Made by a program: the position numbers and the translations under genes
Notes under the pieces: model-generated
What the model was told of the DNA's origin: nothing
Database searches by the model: none
Seen by the model: only the letters and a program-made list of their open reading frames with translations
Assembly: GCA_965207705.1 (NCBI GenBank)
Contig: OZ242292.1
Location: 1,488,001-1,552,000, forward strand
Reading direction: 5' to 3'
Length of the DNA: 64,000 nt
Source of the DNA: JAAOII01 sp965207705
Lineage (GTDB): Bacteria > Pseudomonadota > Gammaproteobacteria > CBDBNL01 > JAAOII01
Shown here: piece by piece, positions 8,739 to 17,259 of the stretch
Position numbering within the stretch: the first letter of the stretch is position 1
Layout of the letters: each line of letters starts with the position of its first letter

Positions 8739-10016
8739 TTAAATATTATTTCCCTCAAATAAGTAGATTGCAGCCGTCCATGAAAAATCATTGCCGCCAC
8801 ATCCTTTACCACTTATAGGGTCATAGTATTCATAAAAGCCGCTTTTTTCTACTAAGGAATACGTATTTTGTCTTATCTGCTGAGCTGTTTCTGTAAAGCC
8901 GTATTCATTAAGTCCTTGGGCTATCATCCAATTTATGTGCAACCAAACTGGACCGCGCCAGTAGCGACTAGAATCAAACCCCTTCTCATTAGAAAATGTT
9001 GATGGAACCCCGTATTCAACTTTTGCCAGCTCCTCTATAATCGTTTGATTCATCATTTCTGCTTGCTGTTTGGTGGCAAGCTTGGCATACATGGGTAAAA
9101 AGCTTGCGGATATTTTTTGTTTCAGCGGCTTGTTTTGCAAGGCATCCCAAGTTACAAAATATCCTTCCTCCGACCATAGTTGCTGGATACTACGGGAAGT
9201 ATTCGCCATAAAACCCTTTAGTTCTTTCAGGTTCTCCGAATCTTCTCGTCCCAGGACTGCCGCAATCTTTATCAAAGCATCTGCCGATTTATGCAATAAC
9301 GATATGATACATAAATCATAAACACTAAAAGGACCTGTCTCAATCAGCTGCTCATCTGTTGTGCCATTTTTAAGCAAATCAACTATGTATAGGTATTTAT
9401 CATATTCTTGATTAGTTGGACGTTGGGCGGCATTGACTAATGTGGTATCCTTGCGGTTATAGGAACCTTCAAACATTGGAACCCGCTTTAATGGCTCATC
9501 CCATACAGGGCTATTATCCATACCTGTTTCCCAGGGATGCACTGATGCTACTAAGCCAGGGAAATCATGTCTTTGTCTGTTAACTATCCACCAACTATAG
9601 TGTTTGCACAGATTATCAAAAACCTTAATTAAATGCTCTCGCGCAGATTTTTTATCCTTAGTGTTGCAATACAGTAGCCAATAGCCAAGCGCCAGTATAG
9701 GCGGTTGTGAAATACGCGAGCTTGGCAGAGCGAAATCTGAAGTTCCCCAAACATCGTGTCCCGGAAAATAATCCTCCGATTCTTGATGAAAAATTATATG
9801 TGGGATAAAGCCATTATCCCATTGCCCTTTGATTAAAAAATCAAGTTCTTGCCAGGCGCGCGGCTCATCAAATGATTGCCATCCTAAAGCATTTATCACA
9901 GAATCCCAATACCATTGGAATGGATATAGGTGACCGCAAGGAATAGTATACCCACCACGATCATTATTGCGTAAAATTTCTTGCGCCTTTGCTATTAGTT
10001 TTAATGTTTTTTCCAT
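8739..10016 (-). CDS. MGH1/GH63-like glycoside hydrolase
   Basis: This is a 425-residue (alpha/alpha)6-barrel hydrolase. It has the N-terminal FQWYWDS block, the catalytic-acid region ETGMDNSPVWD (around residues 160-175) and a C-terminal YEYYDP...FSWTAA block that supplies the general base Glu. These match the mannosylglycerate/glucosylglycerate hydrolase group of GH63; both expected acidic positions are present. No signal peptide is seen, so it should act in the cytoplasm on an imported glycoside. It is the last gene of the second ABC operon, 3 bp after the ATPase gene, which supports hydrolysis of the transported compound. Trehalase-like activity on another alpha-glucoside is the main alternative. 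Confidence 0.8.
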   Translation of the reverse strand: MEKTLKLIAKAQEILRNNDRGGYTIPCGHLYPFQWYWDSVINALGWQSFDEPRAWQELDFLIKGQWDNGFIPHIIFHQESEDYFPGHDVWGTSDFALPSSRISQPPILALGYWLLYCNTKDKKSAREHLIKVFDNLCKHYSWWIVNRQRHDFPGLVASVHPWETGMDNSPVWDEPLKRVPMFEGSYNRKDTTLVNAAQRPTNQEYDKYLYIVDLLKNGTTDEQLIETGPFSVYDLCIISLLHKSADALIKIAAVLGREDSENLKELKGFMANTSRSIQQLWSEEGYFVTWDALQNKPLKQKISASFLPMYAKLATKQQAEMMNQTIIEELAKVEYGVPSTFSNEKGFDSSRYWRGPVWLHINWMIAQGLNEYGFTETAQQIRQNTYSLVEKSGFYEYYDPISGKGCGGNDFSWTAAIYLFEGNNI

Positions 10017-10019
10017 TGC

Positions 10020-11078
10020 TCAGCTAATTAGCTTGCCATGTTTATTGAACCAATGCGGATTAGTTGGATTAAGGTATATTTGTTGTCCATGATTAATAGA
10101 AATATCGTTGTTGGCAACCGTGCGCACTAAATGTCCTTCTATCTTAGTGGTTATATGTAGATGAGAACCCAATGATTCTACTACCATTGCCTTAACAACC
10201 CAAGAGCCAGGTTTTTTGCTGGTTGACACAGGCATATCTTCAGCGCGTAATCCCAAAGATAATTCTTGCAGTGGAAGTGAGACCTTGCTACTCTTCGCCA
10301 ATTTTTTAACTAGATTAGATAATTCATCGTTATCAGCTAAATCCTTAATTGGCAGAATATTCATAGGCGGATTGCCAATAAATCCTCCTACAAATGTGGT
10401 AGCTGGAGAATGATATATCTGCCGCGCATCCGCGTATTGCACTATTTCCCCTAAGTACATAACTGCAATACGATCCGCTAAACTCATTGCTTCAGTTTGG
10501 TCATGGGTAACATATAGAGTAGTAGTGTGGGTTTTTTGTAACAGTTCTTTCAATTCGGCGCGCATCTCCAATCTCAACAGGGCATCCAAATTTGATAAGG
10601 GTTCATCCATCAAAAGCACTTCTGGTTTCATTGCTAAGGCGCGCGCTACAGCCACCCGTTGCCGTTGTCCCCCTGATAACTGAGAAGATAACCTCTTATG
10701 CAATGCAGATATATGCATCAATTCAGTTGCCTCCTGGACTCTATGCTCAATTTCTTGTGGCGCAAATTTTTTCATTTTCAAACCAAAAGCAACATTCTGA
10801 TATACTGTCATGTGGGGGAACACCGCATAGTTTTGGAATACCATTGCAATATTGCGTTTTTGAGTTGGCAGCTGGGAAACATCCTTCCCATCTAATATAA
10901 TTGAGCCAGATGTCATACTCTCCAGCCCTGCCACTATGCGTAGTAGAGTGGTTTTGCCACACCCCGAGGGTCCTAACAAAACAGAGAACTCGCCCTCTTC
11001 AACAGTCAAAGAAACATTTTTTAATGCTTCCGTTGAGGCGAACCTCTTTTTTATATTAGTAATTTTAATTTGTCCCAT
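10020..11078 (-). CDS. Sugar ABC transporter ATP-binding protein (second operon)
   Basis: This 352-residue CUT1-type ATPase has Walker A GPSGCGKTT, signature LSGGQRQRVAVARA, Walker B EVLLMDEPLSNLDA and the switch THDQTEAMS. A TOBE-like C-terminal domain covers residues ~240-352. It is paralogous to the ATPase at 4303-5382 but differs clearly in the C-terminal part, as expected for a different partner complex. It lies 6 bp downstream of the MalG-like permease gene and 3 bp upstream of the hydrolase gene, within a compact operon. Confidence 0.92.
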   Translation of the reverse strand: MGQIKITNIKKRFASTEALKNVSLTVEEGEFSVLLGPSGCGKTTLLRIVAGLESMTSGSIILDGKDVSQLPTQKRNIAMVFQNYAVFPHMTVYQNVAFGLKMKKFAPQEIEHRVQEATELMHISALHKRLSSQLSGGQRQRVAVARALAMKPEVLLMDEPLSNLDALLRLEMRAELKELLQKTHTTTLYVTHDQTEAMSLADRIAVMYLGEIVQYADARQIYHSPATTFVGGFIGNPPMNILPIKDLADNDELSNLVKKLAKSSKVSLPLQELSLGLRAEDMPVSTSKKPGSWVVKAMVVESLGSHLHITTKIEGHLVRTVANNDISINHGQQIYLNPTNPHWFNKHGKLIS

Positions 11079-11084
11079 AATTGT

Positions 11085-11885
11085 TTATCTGTTGGAAATA
11101 CCCCACATACTAAAAAGATATTTACGCACTATGAAAATAAAAATTAGTGAGGGCATTATTAGAAAGAAACCACCAGCAAAGCGAAAATGTAGCGGAGCTT
11201 CATTTAAGCCCGATATTAGATAAGCTGGTAGTGTGCGATTTTGAGTTGTTAGCACTGCCGCCGCAAAAACCTCATTCCATGAAATAATAAAAGCAAAAAT
11301 TGCAGTAGCAGCTATGCTTGGTAATGCTAAAGGCATCACAACATACAAAAATGCTTTCAGGCGTGAGCAACCGAGTGTCCATGCTGCCTCTTCAAGTTCT
11401 TTAGGAATACCAAGAAACAAGCTATAGGTTATAAGAACGGAAAAGGGCATAGCTAAAATACTATGAACCAATGCCACCCCAAATATAGAGTCGTAAATGC
11501 CAAGTTTAATAAATCTGACCGCCAAAGGTAAGGCAAGTAAAGCGACAGGGAAGGCGCGAGTAGTTAAGACAGTTATCCTATATATTGACTTGCCTTTAAA
11601 ATCATAACGCGCCATGGCATACCCAGCGGGAGCCCCCAGTGCTACAGCGATTATCATCGTCATCACCGCGGCATATATGCTATTAAGAGTGGACTTCCAA
11701 ACTTCAGGAACTTTGAAAAAGAAAGTTAGGGTATCCAAAGACAATGCGGGAAACAGAGATTTGGGCCAAGCGTAAATTCCTTCACTGGTCTGCATGGCAG
11801 AAATTGCTATTAGATATATAGGAAAGAGTACCCAAGCGCTGGCAATTGCTGCCAGCAAATATATTATTTTTGTAGTGCTTATCAT
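11085..11885 (-). CDS. Sugar ABC transporter permease (MalG type, second operon)
   Basis: This 266-residue inner-membrane protein has about six helices and an EAA loop (ELEEAAWTLGCSRLKAFLY, then MPLALPS). The start codon overlaps the stop of the upstream permease as ATGA, which implies translational coupling. No residues look disrupted. It pairs with the product of 11882-12754 to form the translocation pore; the substrate is that of the operon, inferred as a glycosylated solute. Confidence 0.9.
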   Translation of the reverse strand: MISTTKIIYLLAAIASAWVLFPIYLIAISAMQTSEGIYAWPKSLFPALSLDTLTFFFKVPEVWKSTLNSIYAAVMTMIIAVALGAPAGYAMARYDFKGKSIYRITVLTTRAFPVALLALPLAVRFIKLGIYDSIFGVALVHSILAMPFSVLITYSLFLGIPKELEEAAWTLGCSRLKAFLYVVMPLALPSIAATAIFAFIISWNEVFAAAVLTTQNRTLPAYLISGLNEAPLHFRFAGGFFLIMPSLIFIFIVRKYLFSMWGISNR

Positions 11886-12754
11886 GTGGTTTGCGCCTCT
11901 TTTTTAACCCGAATAACTGACAAATAAAATAATGTGGCAGCCACTGAAAGGACAAAAATTAATAAAGCATAAACTGCGGCGACTCCGCTATCACGATAAT
12001 GAAACTGCCACAAATAGGTCTCTTGGACTAAAACTCTAAAATCATTCCCCGCCAATGCAATCACTACTGCAAACACCTCTAATGCCAAGATAGTTCGCAG
12101 AATTAGAGCTGTTTGAATACTGGGCTTAAGCAGCGGCAGGGTAACTTTTACGAATCTTTGCCAGGCGCTGGCGCCAAAAACCTGAGCCGCCTCGTTATAC
12201 TCTTTGGGAATTAGTTGCACTCCCGCCACCAAAATCACCATAACCACAGCTGTAGAACGCCATATCTCTGCAATAGCTATTGCGGCGAACAAAATAATTG
12301 GGGACTCATAACTTAGCCACAAGGTTGGCTTATCTATAATCCCCAAATGATAAAGTATAGAATTGATATATCCACTCTCTGTTAACAGGGCAAGCCAAAC
12401 AAGGCCTCCTGCTAAATCGGATATTCCGAGAGGGATGGTCCATATATATAGGTAAATATTCCTGCCCCTTTTCATTTTGGTTAGCATCATAGCCATACCC
12501 AGTGCTAAGCAGGTTTGAACACCGACTACTGCCACCAGCAGCAGCATAGTGTTACGCAATGAGGGGGTAAAGTTAATATCCTCTGCGGCAATTATGAAGT
12601 TCTCTGTGCTCCAATTATTATCAAAATCACGAAAAGCTAATATGATTGTTTCAAATACTGGAATAAGAAAAATAATAAAGATAAAAAGTGTACTTGGCAA
12701 TATCAACAGATAGGGAATTAATCTATCATTACCAAGTTGTGAAAATATTTTCAT
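11882..12754 (-). CDS. Sugar ABC transporter permease (MalF type, second operon)
   Basis: This 290-residue protein has a short N-terminal tail, about six hydrophobic helices, and an EAA loop (YNEAAQVFGASAWQRF, then LPLLKPS). Length matches compact CUT1 MalF-like permeases without the large periplasmic P2 loop. It overlaps the next gene by 4 nt (ATGA). It is separated from the binding-protein gene by 146 bp containing a strong stem-loop, as in the first operon. Confidence 0.9.
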   Translation of the reverse strand: MKIFSQLGNDRLIPYLLILPSTLFIFIIFLIPVFETIILAFRDFDNNWSTENFIIAAEDINFTPSLRNTMLLLVAVVGVQTCLALGMAMMLTKMKRGRNIYLYIWTIPLGISDLAGGLVWLALLTESGYINSILYHLGIIDKPTLWLSYESPIILFAAIAIAEIWRSTAVVMVILVAGVQLIPKEYNEAAQVFGASAWQRFVKVTLPLLKPSIQTALILRTILALEVFAVVIALAGNDFRVLVQETYLWQFHYRDSGVAAVYALLIFVLSVAATLFYLSVIRVKKEAQTT

Positions 12755-12822
12755 CTTTATTATTTCTCCTTTATTATCTGTCAGATTTAAAAGTTAATCT
12801 GTATATCGTGGTTAAAATAAAC

Positions 12823-12862
12823 AAGCTAAAAGCAGGGAAATAAAATCCCCCTGCTTTAGCTT
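12823..12862 (-). terminator. Stem-loop downstream of second binding-protein gene
   Basis: AAGCTAAAAGCAGGG pairs with CCCTGCTTTAGCTT, giving a ~14-bp stem with one bulge and a short A/T loop. On the minus strand it is followed by a T-rich stretch (GTTTATTTT). It is likely an attenuator or mRNA-stabilising hairpin between the binding-protein and permease genes. Confidence 0.7.
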
Positions 12863-12900
12863 CGTAAACCCTCTCCATACTTATGGAAGGTATTTAGCTA

Positions 12901-14193
12901 TTACTCTACCGGACATGGCTTGCTGCCACTTGAAGCATCTGGCGCCCAGCAGGGTGCTTTGGTTTGCTTCATTATGCGGTTAAGCGTTCTAGCTTGTCTT
13001 TTAAGAGATTTTTGGATGTCCTGATTTTCTAGGACTATCAGCTGAAAGGTGTCACGATACACTTTAGAAAAAGCGCCACTTTTATCACCTAAACCAACTG
13101 GCAATAGTCCTGGGTTTGCATCTGGCGAGTTCGCCTGAGCGCTGATAGCCGCCGCTGAAAGACGAACATCTGCTGGCATTCCTTTGGTGTTAGCAGTTAC
13201 CACAGGATAGAACCCCACTTCTCGCAGAGCAATTCTTTGAATAGAACTCTTAGTTAAGTGGTCAATTAACCTTTCTGATGCAGCACGATCCGGTGTATTT
13301 TCAGGGATCGCTAGCCCAACTATCACTGGCATAAAGCCGCGTCCATGCTTGGCAGCTGGGGCTGCAAAGCCAACAAAGTCATTTGGTTTTTGTGAGAAGG
13401 CATTCTTCAAGCGAGCAGTATGGTCAAAAGCAATCCACACTTCTTCTGCTAACAATGGTTCTTGCATAAACTCATAAGTAGTAGAGCGGGGGCTCACATA
13501 TTTCCATAGGTCACGGAAATCAGCCCACATCTCTGCTGCATCATCACTCTTAAATGTTCTGACTACTCCATCTGTATATGAAGGATATAGATAGCCCTGA
13601 AAGAATCTATGCATAAGTCCTTTAGGACCTGCGGGGAAACCAAGAGCTCTTTTGCCTGTATCATCATGGATATTTTTTGCCCATTCTTTTAACTGTGAAT
13701 AAGAGAGAAGATTAATATCTGCTCCTTTTGGCAGGTATTTCATCGCCTTTTTATTCGCAGCCATTATATAGGTGGCTTGCATCCAGGGAATGTACTTTTG
13801 TGAAGAACCGCCTATTTTTGCAAGATTAGCAAAGGTATCACTAAAGCCACGGTTTTTCAACTTCGCCATCAAACCGCCCACATCACTGAGAGCATTTGCT
13901 TCATCCAAGACAGGAAAAGTTCCATGTAAAGACCCAATAACATGAACAGAACCCTTACCGGCTTGCTGTTCTGCGATGATCTTAGTTACCAAAACAGGTC
14001 CTTCTTCGGGGACAAAGTTCACTTTATCGGGAGAATTTTTCAGTATCACGTTGCGAACTTTCTGCGCTTCCTCAATTGGGCGCAACTGATCGCTGATAAA
14101 GATAGTTTCGGCTAATGTAATTGATGAAGTTATCATCAAAATTATCATAGCAAGAGCGCTGACGATAATTTTTATGTTTATATAATATTTCAT
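12901..14193 (-). CDS. ABC transporter periplasmic substrate-binding protein (second operon)
   Basis: This 430-residue exported protein has an N-terminal signal peptide (hydrophobic residues ~8-26, cleavage near TLAET). The body has the size and two-lobe pattern of extracellular solute-binding protein family 1, with blocks such as MQATYIMAANKKAMKYLPKG and PVIVGLAIPENTP. It is more divergent from MalE-type proteins than the first operon's binding protein. As first gene of the operon it is expected to deliver the ligand to the downstream permeases. A Cys near the C-terminus (APCWAPD...KPCPVE) suggests a possible disulfide. The ligand is unknown; the hydrolase in the operon hints at a glycoside. 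Confidence 0.85.
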   Translation of the reverse strand: MKYYINIKIIVSALAMIILMITSSITLAETIFISDQLRPIEEAQKVRNVILKNSPDKVNFVPEEGPVLVTKIIAEQQAGKGSVHVIGSLHGTFPVLDEANALSDVGGLMAKLKNRGFSDTFANLAKIGGSSQKYIPWMQATYIMAANKKAMKYLPKGADINLLSYSQLKEWAKNIHDDTGKRALGFPAGPKGLMHRFFQGYLYPSYTDGVVRTFKSDDAAEMWADFRDLWKYVSPRSTTYEFMQEPLLAEEVWIAFDHTARLKNAFSQKPNDFVGFAAPAAKHGRGFMPVIVGLAIPENTPDRAASERLIDHLTKSSIQRIALREVGFYPVVTANTKGMPADVRLSAAAISAQANSPDANPGLLPVGLGDKSGAFSKVYRDTFQLIVLENQDIQKSLKRQARTLNRIMKQTKAPCWAPDASSGSKPCPVE

Positions 14194-14474
14194 ATTTAAT
14201 TCCTCTAAGGTTGTAATATTAATAATTGCTAATATTATATGCTTGAAGTATTAATTCAAGTAGATTTATAATTAACTCCCGCAAGGCAGAAACAGGTTGC
14301 AATAATCTATGAATTAGAAATATACAGGGGACTATTTATGTTATAATTTTTATGTCTATTGTTATTTTAGTTGAAAGTACTTTTAGTATTAACTCATCAG
14401 TGTTGCATCAGTATTAACGCAGCTTACTCATAGCAAGGACATTTTTTTCATTTATTCCATGATGGTTTTTAATA
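14194..14474. other. Divergent intergenic region between ABC operon and gyrA
   Basis: This 281-bp AT-rich spacer must hold promoters for both the minus-strand ABC operon and gyrA. A TATAAT occurs at 14342-14347 on the plus strand, about 130 bp before the gyrA start, but no good -35 is visible. Nothing else was recognised. Confidence 0.4.
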
Positions 14475-17129
14475 GTGCCAGAAGATAATACAGAGATTCA
14501 AAATATAACAAGAATAGAAATTCAAGATGAGGTAAAACAATCTTATCTTGATTATGCTATGAGTGTCATAGTAGGACGAGCTCTGCCAGATGTGCGTGAT
14601 GGCTTGAAGCCAGTTCATCGGCGGGTTCTTTATGCGATGCATAATCTCAAGAATGATTACAACAAACCGCATAAAAAATCCGCCCGCATTGTAGGGGATG
14701 TGATAGGTAAGTACCATCCTCATGGTGATGCTGCTGTTTACGACACTATAGTGCGCATGGCTCAGGACTTCGCCATGCGTTATCTTCTAGTTGACGGACA
14801 AGGCAACTTCGGCTCTATAGATGGGGATATGGCGGCGGCAATGAGATATACTGAGATTCGCCTAACTAAGATAGCCCATACTTTTTTAGATGATTTAGAT
14901 AAAGACACGGTAGATTTTGTACCCAATTATGATGGCAGTGAAACCATGCCAGAGTTTCTTCCTGCCTGCATTCCTAATTTATTAGTTAATGGAGCATCAG
15001 GTATTGCGGTTGGTATGGCAACTAATATCCCCACCCACAATCTAAGTGAAGTTATAGATGGCTGCTTGGCTTTAATAGACAACCCCAACATCACAATTGC
15101 TGAGTTAATGAAGCATATTCCAGCACCTGACTTTCCCACTGCGGCATACATAAATTACAGCCAAGAAATTGCCCGTGCTTATGAGACCGGCAGAGGGACG
15201 GTTTATATGCGAGCCAAGCATAGCGTGGAGGAAATGCGTGATGAGCGATATCGCATAGTAGTAGAAGAGATTCCCTATAGAGTTAACAAAGCGACCCTGC
15301 TTGAGAACATAGCAGGTTTAGTGCGGGCGCAAAAAATTGATGGCATTTCTGACCTAAGAGACGAGAGTAATAAAGAAGGCATTCGTGTAGTTATTGAATT
15401 AAAAAGAGGCACTATTGTAGATGTAATTATAAATAACCTATTCAAGCACACAGCATTGGAAAGCAGCTTCCCCATCAATATGGTTGCGATTGTTGATGGC
15501 AGGCCGCGTCTGCTTAATCTTAAGCTTATTCTTAGTGAGTTTGTCAAACATAGACGAGCGGTAGTAACTCGGCGCACTTTGTATTTATTGCGTCAAGCGC
15601 GCAGTCGCGCTCATTTATTGGAGGGCTTGGCTATTGCCATTGCTAATGTTGATGAAGTTATAGCGATGATTAAATCATCGCCGACAGTTCAGGAAGCCAA
15701 ACAGCGTCTTTTAGCGCACAAATGGAAGGCAACCGCAATAATTGATATTTTAGACAAGTCCACAGGGGAAGACATCAGACCGTTAGACCTGCCACAAGAA
15801 TATGGGCTTATAGCTACAAAAGAAGGCGAGAGCGAACGACTATACTGCCTATCCCCACAGCAAGCCCAAGCAATTTTGGAATTAAGGTTGCAACGGTTAA
15901 CCTCTATGGAAAGAGAAAAGCTTAAAGACCAATATGTAGAGTTATTAAGCACAATTGCCGACCTGCTTGATATACTGGGCAACCCCGACAGAATGAAGGC
16001 GTTGATTTGTCAGGAATTACAAGATATTAAAGAAGAATATGGTGACGAGCGTCGTTCTAAGATAATTGATGTTAGACGCGATATGAGCATCTTAGACCTT
16101 ATTAAGCCCGAAGATATGTTGATTACTTTGTCTCATGCTGGCTATATTAAATCGCAATATCGTGAAACATTTCGCACTCAAAGACGTGGTGGTACAGGAA
16201 TTAGCGCTGCTGGTCTTAAAGAAGATGATTATATTGAGCAGCTTATTGCCGCCAACAGTCACGATACTATCTTATGTTTTAGCAACATAGGGCGTCTTTA
16301 TTGGCTTAGGTGCTATGACATCCCTACATCCAGCCGTCTTGCCAAAGGCAAGCCAATGGTTAATTATTTGCCGTTAAGTGAAGGGGAAAGAATTGTTTCA
16401 ATGTTGCCATGGAGTGAATTACGCGGCAAGGACAAATCGGATATAGGGCTAAAAGACGGTAAGGACGGTAAGACCGAGCCCAGCAATAAATTTATCATGC
16501 TTGCAACTTCTGATGGCATGGTTAAAAGAATAGATGCTCAGCATTTTGCCCGCGCTAGGCGTAGTGGAATTACTATAATGGGTATGAATGGCAGAGAGTT
16601 AGTCGCCGCAATAGAAACAGATGGCTCCGATGAAATTCTACTGGTTTCGTCAGAAGGGAGGGGGCTAAAATCCAAAGAGAGCGACTTTCGTCCTCAGGGA
16701 CGCGCGGCGCGTGGAGTGCGTGGTCTTAAGATAAAAAGCGATGCACACCTTATAGCAATGATGCCTACCAAGAAGCATTCTCATTTTGTGGTTATATCTG
16801 AGGCAGGCAGTGCTAAAAGAACCCGTTTAGAAGATTTTCCTGTTAAAGGACGCGGAGGGAAAGGCATGATGGTAATGAAAATAACTGAGGATAATCGCAG
16901 TATTGTTGGAGCATGCCCAGTAAATGTTGATGATGAACTTATGATAATAAAAGAAAACGGTCAGTTAATGCGCACTGGTGTAGCGGGAATTCCAGTTCAA
17001 GGGAGAGCAGCGCGCGGAGTTATCCTTACTCGCCTTGAAGAAGGAGGAAGAATTGAAGGTATTAGTCCTATATACAAAAGCGACTTAGGGGATGGGGCAG
17101 AAGATGAAACTGAGAATGAGGAAGAATAA
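14475..17129 (+). CDS. gyrA: DNA gyrase subunit A
   Basis: This is an 884-residue type IIA topoisomerase subunit with a GTG start. The N-terminal winged-helix/tower part contains the catalytic Tyr125 in MRYTEIR. The quinolone-resistance region reads HPHGDAAVYD, so the position equivalent to E. coli Ser83 is Ala86, while Asp87 is kept as Asp90. The GyrA box appears as QRRGGTG (residues 569-575), with Thr where Lys or Arg is usual. The C-terminal beta-pinwheel follows, ending in a strongly acidic tail (EDETENEEE). There is a small Lys/Asp/Gly-rich insertion (KDGKDGKTEP) in the pinwheel. Acts with GyrB to introduce negative supercoils. Confidence 0.97.
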   Translation: MPEDNTEIQNITRIEIQDEVKQSYLDYAMSVIVGRALPDVRDGLKPVHRRVLYAMHNLKNDYNKPHKKSARIVGDVIGKYHPHGDAAVYDTIVRMAQDFAMRYLLVDGQGNFGSIDGDMAAAMRYTEIRLTKIAHTFLDDLDKDTVDFVPNYDGSETMPEFLPACIPNLLVNGASGIAVGMATNIPTHNLSEVIDGCLALIDNPNITIAELMKHIPAPDFPTAAYINYSQEIARAYETGRGTVYMRAKHSVEEMRDERYRIVVEEIPYRVNKATLLENIAGLVRAQKIDGISDLRDESNKEGIRVVIELKRGTIVDVIINNLFKHTALESSFPINMVAIVDGRPRLLNLKLILSEFVKHRRAVVTRRTLYLLRQARSRAHLLEGLAIAIANVDEVIAMIKSSPTVQEAKQRLLAHKWKATAIIDILDKSTGEDIRPLDLPQEYGLIATKEGESERLYCLSPQQAQAILELRLQRLTSMEREKLKDQYVELLSTIADLLDILGNPDRMKALICQELQDIKEEYGDERRSKIIDVRRDMSILDLIKPEDMLITLSHAGYIKSQYRETFRTQRRGGTGISAAGLKEDDYIEQLIAANSHDTILCFSNIGRLYWLRCYDIPTSSRLAKGKPMVNYLPLSEGERIVSMLPWSELRGKDKSDIGLKDGKDGKTEPSNKFIMLATSDGMVKRIDAQHFARARRSGITIMGMNGRELVAAIETDGSDEILLVSSEGRGLKSKESDFRPQGRAARGVRGLKIKSDAHLIAMMPTKKHSHFVVISEAGSAKRTRLEDFPVKGRGGKGMMVMKITEDNRSIVGACPVNVDDELMIIKENGQLMRTGVAGIPVQGRAARGVILTRLEEGGRIEGISPIYKSDLGDGAEDETENEEE

Positions 17130-17202
17130 TTAAAAATCTTGCATAATTAATTTATGCTACTATTAATTTTTTAGATATTTAATAGTATGATAGTATGTGA
17201 AA

Positions 17203-17239
17203 TAGGAAACGCAAATTTCCTAAATTTAGTGTTTATAAT
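17203..17239 (+). promoter_or_regulatory. Candidate operator and -10 box upstream of nrdA
   Basis: A perfect 7-bp inverted repeat, TAGGAAA-N6-TTTCCTA (17203-17222), covers the expected -35 region of a TATAAT at 17234-17239, 20 nt before the nrdA start. The spacing suits a repressor site. It does not match the NrdR box pattern as I know it. Confidence 0.4.
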
Positions 17240-17259
17240 GATATTAGGGTAAGTGGCAA

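Noticed and set aside
17159..17186. Possible terminator after gyrA
   Set aside because: The 8-bp stem ACTATTAA/TTAATAGT is entirely weak base pairs with no proper U-tract, so it is not a convincing terminator.
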